Origin: Paraliobacillus sp. PM-2
GTDB lineage: Bacteria > Bacillota > Bacilli > Bacillales > Amphibacillaceae
DNA: 64,000 nucleotides
Direction of reading: 5' to 3'
Assembly: GCF_001368815.1 (NCBI RefSeq)
Contig: NZ_CTEI01000001.1
Location: 1,488,001 to 1,552,000 of the forward strand
Positions 54,303 to 62,811 of the stretch are shown piece by piece (positions within the stretch are counted from its first letter, which is position 1; each line of letters opens with the position of its first letter). The notes under the pieces are model-generated. The model did no database searches and had not been told where the DNA came from. It saw only the letters and a list, made by a program, of their open reading frames with translations. Both the position numbers and the translations under genes were made by a program.

Positions 54303-56096
54303 CTACAATTTAAATTCTTTTACTAGTTTGTTTAATTCTTCTGCCGTTTGTGCCAATTGATTAGACCCGTCTACAATACCTTCCATTACACTTGATGCCT
54401 GTTCGGCTGATGCAGAGGTTTCTTCTACACCGGCTGCTGATTCCTCTGATATGGAAGCAATCTCATGGATGGAAGTATTCATTTGATCACTGTCTTTTGC
54501 CATTTGAATTAAATTAGTTGTCATCATTTGAATATTTGTTGTAACTGTGTTTATTGCATCTTTGATCGACTTAAAGGTAGTTCCCGTATCTCGTATTTGT
54601 CGTGTGCCTTGCTCCACTTCTTGATAGCCTGTTTCTAGCGTTGTTGTTACGATGGACGATTCCTTTTGTATATTCGCTGCAATTGCCGTAATATCCTCAA
54701 CTGAATGACTTACCTGTTCTGCTAATTTACGTACTTCATCAGCAACAACTGCAAAACCTTTTCCATGTTCTCCTGCTCTAGCTGCCTCTATCGCTGCATT
54801 TAATGAAAGTAGATTGGTTTGATCTGCAATCTTCTTGATTACAGAAACAAGTTTAGTAATTTCCCTAGATTGTAAATCTAGATCACGCACTTTTTCTACT
54901 GCCTCTTTTACAATGGAATCAATATTTGTCATTTGCTCCACTGATGCTTCCATTAATTTATTACCATCTTCCGTTTCTTTTTCCACTTCAACAGTAGTTT
55001 GACTGATTTTTTTACCACTTTGACTGGCTTCTGTTATTTGGGTTGTAAACTTCTTCATTGTATGTGCAAGATCTCCTGCATTGTCAGCTTGTGTTTCTGT
55101 ACCTGAAGCTAATTCTTCCATGGTAGCTGCAATTTGTTCCGAACCGTTCTTTACCTCACTAGAAGATTGTGCTAAAGCTTTACTTTGTTCACTAACCGTA
55201 CTTGCTGTTTTATTAATTCGTTGAACGATGTGCTTAAGATTGGTTTGCATCACATTCATCGAATCTCCTAATTTGCTGATTTCATCTTTCCCATGATATG
55301 CTAATGGATCTGTTGTTAAATTACCATTAGCAATATCGTTGCTCATCTTTACTACTTCTCCCATTTTTTTAGAAACAAATCGGCTGACAAAGAATAACAT
55401 TATGCTACCAATTATAAAAGAAAGTATCATAGAAATAGCCAAGGTCATAGAAACAGACTGTTGACTATCTAATACATTCGTAACTGCTTCCTCTCTCTCA
55501 TCATTGACCGTATTCCTTAATACATCTAAATACGTCAAAGATTCATTTGTTAAATCCCTAAATTTATTTGTGTAAAAAGCGAATGCGTTTCCTTCAGTTA
55601 CATATGCACCAGCTATGTCATTTAAAAATAAGTTGTCTATTTTGTCATTAACCTTCTCTACACTCTCCATTAACAATCTTTGTTGACTCGTATCAAGTCT
55701 TTCTCGTATATGATTAAATAACGTATCTACCTTTTCTTGATTTTTTTTATATTCTTTTATGTACGTGTCACTTCCATTTTGAGCATAGCTAAGTGCAGAC
55801 ATAGATTTAGCTCTAATTTCTGATCCTATCTCTGTAATAGCAATCGCTCTACTCCCCCGTCGATCCAAAGCGTTTACTTCATCCCCAACAGTAGATACTG
55901 ATTTTCCTATAAATCCTGCAGAAATCATTAATAATATCAAAATAATAGAAAAAATAATTCCGAACTTCCCGCCAATTGATTTATTTCTCATACCGATAAA
56001 AGGGATATATCCTAATTTACTTAACCATTTTGACTTTTTCTTTTTGTTTGTTTTCTTATTAGATGATTTTTTTCTATGTAGTTTAAGTCGTTTCAT
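54303..56096 (-). CDS. Methyl-accepting chemotaxis protein
   Basis: A 597-residue receptor. A very basic N-terminus (about 45 residues, mostly Lys/Ser/Asn) precedes a membrane helix at 46-67. A four-helix-bundle extracellular domain (about 68-213) follows, then a second helix near 214-237, HAMP and a long signalling coiled coil with the tip motif [20 protein letters not shown]. The Lys-rich cytoplasmic start is longer than usual. It is preceded by a c-di-GMP-I riboswitch with terminator, so expression follows c-di-GMP. Confidence 0.92.
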   Translation of the reverse strand: MKRLKLHRKKSSNKKTNKKKKSKWLSKLGYIPFIGMRNKSIGGKFGIIFSIILILLMISAGFIGKSVSTVGDEVNALDRRGSRAIAITEIGSEIRAKSMSALSYAQNGSDTYIKEYKKNQEKVDTLFNHIRERLDTSQQRLLMESVEKVNDKIDNLFLNDIAGAYVTEGNAFAFYTNKFRDLTNESLTYLDVLRNTVNDEREEAVTNVLDSQQSVSMTLAISMILSFIIGSIMLFFVSRFVSKKMGEVVKMSNDIANGNLTTDPLAYHGKDEISKLGDSMNVMQTNLKHIVQRINKTASTVSEQSKALAQSSSEVKNGSEQIAATMEELASGTETQADNAGDLAHTMKKFTTQITEASQSGKKISQTTVEVEKETEDGNKLMEASVEQMTNIDSIVKEAVEKVRDLDLQSREITKLVSVIKKIADQTNLLSLNAAIEAARAGEHGKGFAVVADEVRKLAEQVSHSVEDITAIAANIQKESSIVTTTLETGYQEVEQGTRQIRDTGTTFKSIKDAINTVTTNIQMMTTNLIQMAKDSDQMNTSIHEIASISEESAAGVEETSASAEQASSVMEGIVDGSNQLAQTAEELNKLVKEFKL

Positions 56097-56129
56097 TTAA
56101 TTTGCCTCCCTATTACTAATAAATATCAT

Positions 56130-56158
56130 AAAAAAAGCCCACCAAAAGAATGGTGAAC
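56130..56158 (-). terminator. Expression-platform terminator of the riboswitch
   Basis: Stem GTTCACCA/TGGTGGGC on the minus strand with a short loop and seven T, just upstream of the chemoreceptor ribosome site. Confidence 0.75.
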
Positions 56159-56194
56159 TTTTACGTAAATAGAATTTTCCTTTTTACGCTCATT

Positions 56195-56285
56195 CAATTC
56201 TTTTCGGTAGCCCGGCGATCTTAGTTAAATCAACAGTAGACCCGTGGCTTTGCGTCCTTATTTTTCAATAAGTTTGCCTTTTTCA
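56195..56285 (-). ncRNA. Cyclic di-GMP-I (GEMM) riboswitch
   Basis: Minus-strand segments GGCAAAC, GGACGCAAAGCCACGGGTC and GCCGGGCTACCG occur in the order and spacing of the c-di-GMP-I aptamer, including the GCAAAGCC tetraloop segment and the GGGCTACC tetraloop-receptor side. It is followed by a terminator and the chemoreceptor gene. Confidence 0.88.
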
Positions 56286-56482
56286 TTATATTTTGCTAAT
56301 TGTATTACACATTTTTATTATAGTTAAAAATAACTAATTTCACAATTGAATTTTGTTAAATAAACGAAGTATAGGAGTAATTTCCTATACCATTTTTCGT
56401 TTAATATTGCCATAATGTATTTATACTTTTTTAACTAAAAATTAATATATATCAATTGCTAAATTTAATGTTATACGTTAAT
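56286..56482. other. Gene-free stretch
   Basis: Divergent promoter region of the riboswitch transcript (minus) and nrd operon (plus). Very AT-rich, no gene. Confidence 0.5.
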
Positions 56483-56529
56483 ATACAATATATAGGCTCA
56501 ACGGAGATAAGAATGCCTATATATTGTAT
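56483..56529 (+). promoter_or_regulatory. Two NrdR-like boxes upstream of the nrd operon
   Basis: Boxes centred at 56490.5 and 56521.5 match the ACACWATATATWGTGT pattern at 13 and 12 of 16 positions, 31 bp apart, the spacing known for NrdR. Together they also make a perfect 15-bp inverted repeat followed by TTTTTA. Confidence 0.65.
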
Positions 56530-56571
56530 TTTTAGTATGGGATGATTACAAAAACTATTAAAACACCTGAG

Positions 56572-56596
56572 AACTTGGCTATTAGTCAAGTTTTTC
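56572..56596 (+). terminator. Small hairpin with T-run in the nrd leader
   Basis: AACTTG/CAAGTT (56572-56577 with 56587-56592) followed by TTTCT, about 45 bp before the alpha-subunit start; a possible attenuator. Confidence 0.4.
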
Positions 56597-56639
56597 TAAT
56601 CATTTATACATATTATCAATTTGTACAGGAGGATATATG

Positions 56640-58928
56640 ATGACAACTGTAATGAACCATGATATCCAACATGTATTGGAACAACTTTCTCAGTTATCCA
56701 ACACATACAACATGGATACTACTCAAATCGAAGAACAGATTAAGCAACTACCCAACACCTCTAAAGACCCTAGTCAAGAGGCGCTTTTTTATGCACTAAA
56801 TCGCATCTCTATGGATCAACCTAATTGGACATTTGTAGCTGCACACTTCTATTTAGCACAAATCTACCAAGAGGTAGCTCAAAATCGAAACTATGATTCA
56901 ATCAATAAATACGGTAACTTATACAACCTGATTACCATATTAACAGATAAAGGAATCTATGCCCCTTCTATTTTAGAAACATATACAAAAGAAGAAATTA
57001 ATGTGCTTGAACGTGAAATAGATTCAGAGCGTGATAAGCTGTTTAACTATATTGGTTTATTTTTACTAACAGATCGTTATTTAGCACGTGACCATAATCG
57101 TCACTTATATGAGCTTCCACAGGAACGATTTATGATTATTGCGATGACGCTAATGCAAAATGAAGTTGCTGACAAACGAATTGAACTTGTAAAAGAAGCG
57201 TATTGGGCATTGAGCAACTTATATATGACGGTAGCTACACCAACACTAGCGAATGCTGGTAAAAACTATGGACAATTATCCTCCTGTTTCATTGATACAG
57301 TTGATGATTCACTAGATGGTATTTATTTAAATAACTGGGATATTGCTAGATTAAGCAAAGATGGTGGCGGAATTGGTATTTACTACGGTAAAGTACGTGC
57401 ACTAGGATCTGATATTAAAAAGTTTAAAGGGAACTCCTCAGGAGTTGTACCATGGATTCGTCTATTAAATGATACTGCTGTCAGTGTAGACCAATTAGGC
57501 CAGCGTCAAGGTGCGGTAGCTATCTATTTAGACGTTTTTCATAAGGATATTATGAATGGTTTCCTTGATTTAAAAACAAATAATGGGGATGAAAGACGAA
57601 AAGCCCATGATATTTTCACAGGTGTGTCTATTCCTGACCTATTTATGGAACAACTAAAGGTTACGGATGAGAGCGGAAAAAGCATTGGAGAATGGCACAC
57701 ATTCTGCCCACATCAAGTAAAGCAAATAATGGGTTGGAAAGATGAACACGGTAATGCACTTGGTTTAGAAGATTTCTATGATGAAACAGATCAGAAATAT
57801 TTTACTGAAAAATATAATGAAGCTGTGAATCATCCTTTATTACCAAGAAAAACATATCGTGCAATGGACATCATGGCCCGCATTATGGTTGCTCAACTTG
57901 AAACAGGAACACCATATATGTTCTATCGTGATGAAGTAAACCGTCAAAATCCGAATAAACATAACCGTGGTATTGGAAGAACATCTATTTATTCTAGTAA
58001 TCTATGTACTGAAATCGCACAGAATATGTCAACAACAACGATTGTACGTGAATACCAAGATGAAGATGAAAACATCGTTATTGTACGTAAGCCAGGTGAA
58101 TTTGTCGTTTGTAACCTATCTTCTGTAAACCTACCTAATGCTGTACGTGCAAATGTATTAGAGCGTCTGATCCGTATCCAAGTACGAATGCTTGATAATG
58201 TGATTGACCTTAATACGATTAGTGTCGGGCAAGCGCAAGTAACGAATAGAAAGTATCGTGCAGTTGGTCTAGGAACCTTTGGATGGCATCACCTGCTTGC
58301 ATTAGAGCATATCCATTGGGAGTCCAATGAAGCAGTATCATTTGCTGATAAAGTATATGAGGATATTGCCTACTATACGATTCAAGCTTCCATGGAATTA
58401 GCGAAAGAAAAAGGCACCTATCGTGCATTCTCTGGATCTGAATGGGAAACAGGTCGCTACTTTGAGCGAAAGGGCTATGATAATGAACGCTGGGAATCAC
58501 TAAAAACAGCTGTAGCTAAAAATGGTATTCGTAATGGTTGGTTAATGGCTGTTGCACCAAACTCATCAACAGCAAAAATTGGTGGATCTACTGATGGAAT
58601 TGATCCGTTATACGCAGTGGAGTTTGCAGAAGAAAAGAAAAATTTCAAATTTAAGGTCACTGCACCAGACTTAGACCATGTCACCTATAATTACTACCGT
58701 CGTGCACGTCATGATCTTGATCAAACCTGGAGCATTAAACAGAACGCAGCAAGACAACGTCATATTGACCAAGGGATTAGCTTTAACCTTTACGTACGAC
58801 ATGATATAAAAGCAAGAGATCTATTGAATTTACATCTTTCTGCTTGGGAAAACGGCTTAAAAACAACTTATTATGTACGAAGCACCTCTCAAACAGAAAT
58901 TGATGAATGTGAAGCTTGTCATAGCTAA
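56640..58928 (+). CDS. Ribonucleoside-diphosphate reductase, alpha subunit
   Basis: A class I reductase large subunit, about 762 residues. N-terminal Cys in YGQLSSCFIDTVDDSLDG, active-site NLCTEI and FVVCNLSSVNLPNA (Asn-Cys-Glu type core), the radical-path Tyr pair in the last 60 residues (TTYYVRS), and a C-terminal CEACHS redox pair. Substrate and radical features are those of class Ia/Ib enzymes. No full ATP-cone is visible. ATG 56640 is seven bases after AGGAGG. It is followed by the beta subunit and a flavodoxin, so the operon is self-contained. Confidence 0.92.
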   Translation: MTTVMNHDIQHVLEQLSQLSNTYNMDTTQIEEQIKQLPNTSKDPSQEALFYALNRISMDQPNWTFVAAHFYLAQIYQEVAQNRNYDSINKYGNLYNLITILTDKGIYAPSILETYTKEEINVLEREIDSERDKLFNYIGLFLLTDRYLARDHNRHLYELPQERFMIIAMTLMQNEVADKRIELVKEAYWALSNLYMTVATPTLANAGKNYGQLSSCFIDTVDDSLDGIYLNNWDIARLSKDGGGIGIYYGKVRALGSDIKKFKGNSSGVVPWIRLLNDTAVSVDQLGQRQGAVAIYLDVFHKDIMNGFLDLKTNNGDERRKAHDIFTGVSIPDLFMEQLKVTDESGKSIGEWHTFCPHQVKQIMGWKDEHGNALGLEDFYDETDQKYFTEKYNEAVNHPLLPRKTYRAMDIMARIMVAQLETGTPYMFYRDEVNRQNPNKHNRGIGRTSIYSSNLCTEIAQNMSTTTIVREYQDEDENIVIVRKPGEFVVCNLSSVNLPNAVRANVLERLIRIQVRMLDNVIDLNTISVGQAQVTNRKYRAVGLGTFGWHHLLALEHIHWESNEAVSFADKVYEDIAYYTIQASMELAKEKGTYRAFSGSEWETGRYFERKGYDNERWESLKTAVAKNGIRNGWLMAVAPNSSTAKIGGSTDGIDPLYAVEFAEEKKNFKFKVTAPDLDHVTYNYYRRARHDLDQTWSIKQNAARQRHIDQGISFNLYVRHDIKARDLLNLHLSAWENGLKTTYYVRSTSQTEIDECEACHS

Positions 58929-59008
58929 CTTATTGATAATATTAAATCAAAAATGTGGAGTTGTTATACAGACAGCTCCTATCCTTATTTTAATAGGAGG
59001 AAGATAGT

Positions 59009-60058
59009 ATGGTACAAATTGATCAACCATTAACGAAGATAAAATTACTTAATCCTACTTACCCAAACAAATCTACTGGAATAATCAATGGAGAATCTTC
59101 CGGGTTATTAAATTGGAATGATATCGCTTATCCACAAATGTATGATCTTTATCAAACATTATTATCAAATTTTTGGAAAGCGCAAGAAATTAATATGCAA
59201 GATGACATTAAACAATGGGATTATCTAACAGAAACAGAGAAAGATGTCTTCCTACGTATTAATACCCAACTTGCATCATTAGATAGTCTACAAACACCTA
59301 CTATGTCACACGTAATGGATTATGTAACAGACTCAAGTTTTAAGGCTATATTTGCAGTTATTTCCCAACAAGAAGCTGTTCATAATGAATCTTATTCTTA
59401 TATCTTGAGTTCGCTTGTTCCACTACGAGAGCAAAACGAGCGTTTTGATCAAGCAAAAGATGACCCGATTGTGCAAAAACGAAACCAATTAATTTTAGAT
59501 AGTTATGATGCTTTTCGTGAAAAGCCAACACCACAACGATTATTTGAATTAGCGATTAATTCCATTAACTTAGAAGGTATTTATTTTTATGCTGGATTTG
59601 CTTTCTTTTATCACTTAGCTCGTCAACAAAAAATGTTAAAGACAAGTACAATGATCAGCTACATTCAGCGTGATGAAATGCAACATGCTTACTTCATTTC
59701 ACAGTTTATCCGCATTTTACTAACAGAAAATCCGGAATTAAACACCGAAGAAAATATTCAATACGCTTATCAAACAATTGATAAAGCTGTTCAAAATGAA
59801 AAGGAATGGGCAAATTATATCCTGAAAGACATCGATGGAATTGATCTAGATGAATTCCATGGCTATGTGGAATACCTTGCAAACAAGCGTCTTCGCCAAA
59901 TTGGTTTAGACAATTATTACAAAGAACGTGAGAATCCAATGGCATGGATCCACGTATTTAGTGATGAAATGTTAAACGAAACAAAATCAGACTTTTTCGA
60001 GCAAAAATCTCGTACGTATACAAAAGTATCTTCTTCTAATGGGTTTGATGAATTGTAA
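59009..60058 (+). CDS. Ribonucleoside-diphosphate reductase, beta subunit
   Basis: The radical-generating subunit, 349 residues of ferritin-like fold. The metal ligands are recognisable: Asp in LASLDSLQT, Glu and His in QQEAVHNESY, Glu in INLEGIYFYAGF, and Glu/His in RDEMQHAYF. The Tyr in HNESYSYIL is in the radical position, so this is a tyrosyl-radical enzyme (class Ia/Ib), not a metal-free class Ie. Its start is 80 bp after the alpha-subunit stop. Confidence 0.92.
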   Translation: MVQIDQPLTKIKLLNPTYPNKSTGIINGESSGLLNWNDIAYPQMYDLYQTLLSNFWKAQEINMQDDIKQWDYLTETEKDVFLRINTQLASLDSLQTPTMSHVMDYVTDSSFKAIFAVISQQEAVHNESYSYILSSLVPLREQNERFDQAKDDPIVQKRNQLILDSYDAFREKPTPQRLFELAINSINLEGIYFYAGFAFFYHLARQQKMLKTSTMISYIQRDEMQHAYFISQFIRILLTENPELNTEENIQYAYQTIDKAVQNEKEWANYILKDIDGIDLDEFHGYVEYLANKRLRQIGLDNYYKERENPMAWIHVFSDEMLNETKSDFFEQKSRTYTKVSSSNGFDEL

Positions 60059-60072
60059 GGGAGGCCATGAGT

Positions 60073-60513
60073 ATGAAAGCTGCCATCATTTATACATCAG
60101 TAACTGGTAATACAGAGGTGCTAGCGGAGAGCATTTATCTCGGCATGCGGAAGCAACAAATCATTCCTGACTTTATTGCTATTGATGAATTAGATTATGA
60201 TACACTTCCTACCTACGATCTTATCGCGATAGGAACGTATACATGGGACAATGGGGATCTTCCAATGGAAATGGAAGACTTATTCATTGCCTTTGAAGAT
60301 AAAGACATGAAGCATGTTACTACTGGAGTATTCGGTACTGGTGATAGTTTCTATCCTTATTATTGTGGGGCAGTAGATTTATTCCGTGATATGCTTTATG
60401 TGCATACCAACTTAGCTGTTACGTTAAAAGTTGAGTTAACCCCTCAGCAAGATGACATCATTCGTTGCGAGAAATTTTGTGACCGACTCGCAAGACCATT
60501 AGTTGCTGTGTAA
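60073..60513 (+). CDS. Flavodoxin, nrd-associated
   Basis: A 146-residue flavodoxin with the FMN phosphate loop TSVTGNTEVLAE at residues 9-20, TYTWDNGDLP at the isoalloxazine site and FGTGDSFYPYYCGAVD. ATG 60073 lies eight bases after GGGAGG; another ATG two codons earlier is too close. Immediately after the beta subunit, it probably supplies electrons or oxidant to activate the cofactor, a role like NrdI in class Ib systems; it is a true flavodoxin rather than NrdI. Confidence 0.88.
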   Translation: MKAAIIYTSVTGNTEVLAESIYLGMRKQQIIPDFIAIDELDYDTLPTYDLIAIGTYTWDNGDLPMEMEDLFIAFEDKDMKHVTTGVFGTGDSFYPYYCGAVDLFRDMLYVHTNLAVTLKVELTPQQDDIIRCEKFCDRLARPLVAV

Positions 60514-60521
60514 TCAATAAT

Positions 60522-60556
60522 AAACAGTTACGTTAATGATAACGTAACTGTTTATT
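60522..60556. terminator. Bidirectional terminator
   Basis: Fourteen-bp perfect stem (60522-60535 with 60540-60553), four-base loop. It separates the flavodoxin from the convergent exporter gene. Confidence 0.85.
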
Positions 60557-60580
60557 ATATTTATAGTTATTTAATCAAAA

Positions 60581-61357
60581 TTAATAGGCAAAAATGTTAT
60601 AAATATTAATAAACAATATAGCCAAAATAGCTATATTAAATATTTTTTCCACTTGTTTATTGGTTATTTTATGAACAAAGTGCGTACCAATAAGTCCACC
60701 AACAATCCCGCCAATAATCATATAAGGTAACATGGATAAATCATAATTACCGATCTCGGTTGTCACACCCGCTAACACTAGGGCAGATAATTGCGAGAAA
60801 AAGATAATAAATATAGAATTACATGCTGCATTTTTTGCATCCATCGAAAATAAAAGACTTAATATAGCCACATTTAAAGGTCCACCACCAATACCTAAAA
60901 AAGAGGAAAGTAATCCAAGTAAAATACCAATAGATAAAATAACAGCCCTATTCGTCACTGTGTATCTTCTTATGACATGCTTATATTTGAAATAGATAAA
61001 GATCAATAATAATAATATTGCTAGTAATATGGATTGAAAAATTCCGATCCCTTTTGAAATCCCAAGACTCATGACAAAATAATTAAAGACTGCTTTTCCT
61101 ATAAAACCACCTAAGATTGATCCACCAGCAATCAACGCACTATTCATTTTATCAATGGTTACATCCATTTTCCTCATCTTAATTAAAGATACAGTAGCCA
61201 TCGAAAATACAGTAGCGGCGGAAAGAATTCCGATCGTTGACAAGTCATAATGCCCAAAGAAATCTAGCAAAGGCTTAATAATAACACCGCCACCTAAACC
61301 TGCTATAGCTCCAAGTGTTGTGGCGAATAATCCAATAATAAAATACAAAACAAACAT
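60581..61357 (-). CDS. TauE/SafE family anion exporter
   Basis: A 258-residue membrane protein with eight hydrophobic segments. The first carries the glycine-rich signature GAIAGLGGGVIIKPLLDFFG; a second copy, FLGIGGGPLNVAILSLLF, lies near residue 155, so it has the internal repeat of this family. Members export sulfite, sulfoacetate or related anions. It lies 64 bp downstream of a formylglycine-generating enzyme gene, which suggests export of sulfur oxyanions released by sulfatases. Confidence 0.9.
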   Translation of the reverse strand: MFVLYFIIGLFATTLGAIAGLGGGVIIKPLLDFFGHYDLSTIGILSAATVFSMATVSLIKMRKMDVTIDKMNSALIAGGSILGGFIGKAVFNYFVMSLGISKGIGIFQSILLAILLLLIFIYFKYKHVIRRYTVTNRAVILSIGILLGLLSSFLGIGGGPLNVAILSLLFSMDAKNAACNSIFIIFFSQLSALVLAGVTTEIGNYDLSMLPYMIIGGIVGGLIGTHFVHKITNKQVEKIFNIAILAILFINIYNIFAY

Positions 61358-61421
61358 ACGATCATCCCCTAAAAAACAATTCCATTAAAAAATTAAAAGA
61401 TATTTTTTTACAAACACGTTG

Positions 61422-62369
61422 TTATACATCAGCCACACACCTAAAGCCTAGATTTCCAGAAGAGCTATCTGGTGTGTTTGATGACCGGGCTGCAACTCGA
61501 TACCTGTTACAATAGGAATAATGACACAGATAAGAACCACCTCGAATCGAACGCGTTTGACCAGATAGTGGGCCTTTTGGATCCATTGTTTGGCTATAAT
61601 CGTACGTTGCATCAAACCAATCAGCACACCATTCCCACACGTTTCCTGACACATTGTATAGGCCATACTCATTTGGTGGATAGCTATCGACTGGAGCAGT
61701 ACCAAAAAAACCATCCTTTTTATTATTATATGTAGGAAAGGTTCCTTGCCAAATATTACATCGATGCTCTCCATTTGGCGTTAATTCATTTCCCCAAGCA
61801 TATCTTTTTTTAACTAACCCACCACGTGCCGCGTATTCCCACTCTGCTTCTGTCGGTAAACGCTTGCCTGCCCAATTACAATACGCAACTGCATCATTCC
61901 ATGTAACATGTGTGACTGGGTGGTCCATACGATCTTCAATGGAAGAACCTTTTCCTTCTGGTTGATACCAGTAAGCATCTTTAACTGGTAACCACCATTG
62001 TTGTGGCGGTGCAATTAACTCCACTTTCTCTATATCTACAAATTGATAAAATACAAATGACCAACCATATTTTTCTGTTTCTGTAACATAATTCGTCTCT
62101 TTAATAAACGCATCAAATGCTTTATTTGTAACAGCATAAGGATCCATATAAAAAGGAGACACTTCGACCTGTTTTACAGGCTGTTCTCCATCTTGTACAA
62201 ACCCTTCATTAAAGGCATCTCCCATCAAGAAATGACCACCTGATAGCAAAATCATATCGCTCTTATTTCTAATTGAGTTGCGTTTACATTGCTGTTCTAA
62301 GGTATATTCTACCTTTTTATCGCTCTCTCTCCTCGCTGAACAACATGGCTTTTGACTTCTAGTATCCAT
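61422..62369 (-). CDS. Formylglycine-generating enzyme (SUMF1 type)
   Basis: A 315-residue copper-dependent oxidase that converts the active-site Cys of sulfatases to formylglycine. The FGE fold is evident from GGHFLMGDAFNEGF, the RLPTEAEWEYAARGG block and GNVWEWCADW. Both catalytic cysteines are present at 282 and 287 in SYLCHYSYCNRYRV, so this is a true FGE. The start at ATG 62369 has AAGGTG; the longer frame start at 62384 is unlikely. No sulfatase gene is in the window. Confidence 0.93.
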   Translation of the reverse strand: MDTRSQKPCCSARRESDKKVEYTLEQQCKRNSIRNKSDMILLSGGHFLMGDAFNEGFVQDGEQPVKQVEVSPFYMDPYAVTNKAFDAFIKETNYVTETEKYGWSFVFYQFVDIEKVELIAPPQQWWLPVKDAYWYQPEGKGSSIEDRMDHPVTHVTWNDAVAYCNWAGKRLPTEAEWEYAARGGLVKKRYAWGNELTPNGEHRCNIWQGTFPTYNNKKDGFFGTAPVDSYPPNEYGLYNVSGNVWEWCADWFDATYDYSQTMDPKGPLSGQTRSIRGGSYLCHYSYCNRYRVAARSSNTPDSSSGNLGFRCVADV

Positions 62370-62528
62370 ATAAAACACCTTCATTTAATCAATATTCATT
62401 TCACACAAAATGTTTCATCCTTTTATTATATACTACTTATTTAGCGGTTTCATTAAAAAATCAGTCATTTAACTCATATATATTACATTTACTTTTATAC
62501 AAGTAAATTGTGATTTCTATCATAGAAT

Positions 62529-62696
62529 CTATTTATCTTTCCGATCATAATTAATTAGCAACAGAATTAAACTTTTTTCATACATTTCATAGCTTTTCCA
62601 AGGACTATATCCCAGTTTATTGTAAAATCTAACAAGAGTGGTCCAGTCAATAACAATTTCATTAATATCACGTTGTCGTAAAAAAGCAATTCCGTA
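62529..62696 (-). pseudogene. GNAT acetyltransferase, C-terminal fragment
   Basis: A minus-strand frame without a start encodes GIAFLRQRDINEIVIDWTT then RFYNKLGYSPWKSYEMYEK, which resembles the last part of GNAT acetyltransferases (FYNKLGY). The preceding in-frame TAA and the lack of upstream sequence show that it is a remnant. Confidence 0.6.
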
Positions 62697-62720
62697 TTAA
62701 AGTTAAGGCTCTTATTTTTA

Positions 62721-62762
62721 AAACTTCACCAGTAAATTTAAGTGAATTTACTGGTGAAGTTT
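62721..62762. terminator. Terminator after the GH20 gene
   Basis: Eighteen-bp perfect stem (62721-62738 with 62745-62762), six-base loop, then TTTTAAAAA on the minus strand. Confidence 0.85.
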
Positions 62763-62811
62763 AGTTATTAGTTCAATTAAATATAAATTTAAAATATAAA
62801 GTGTACAACGT

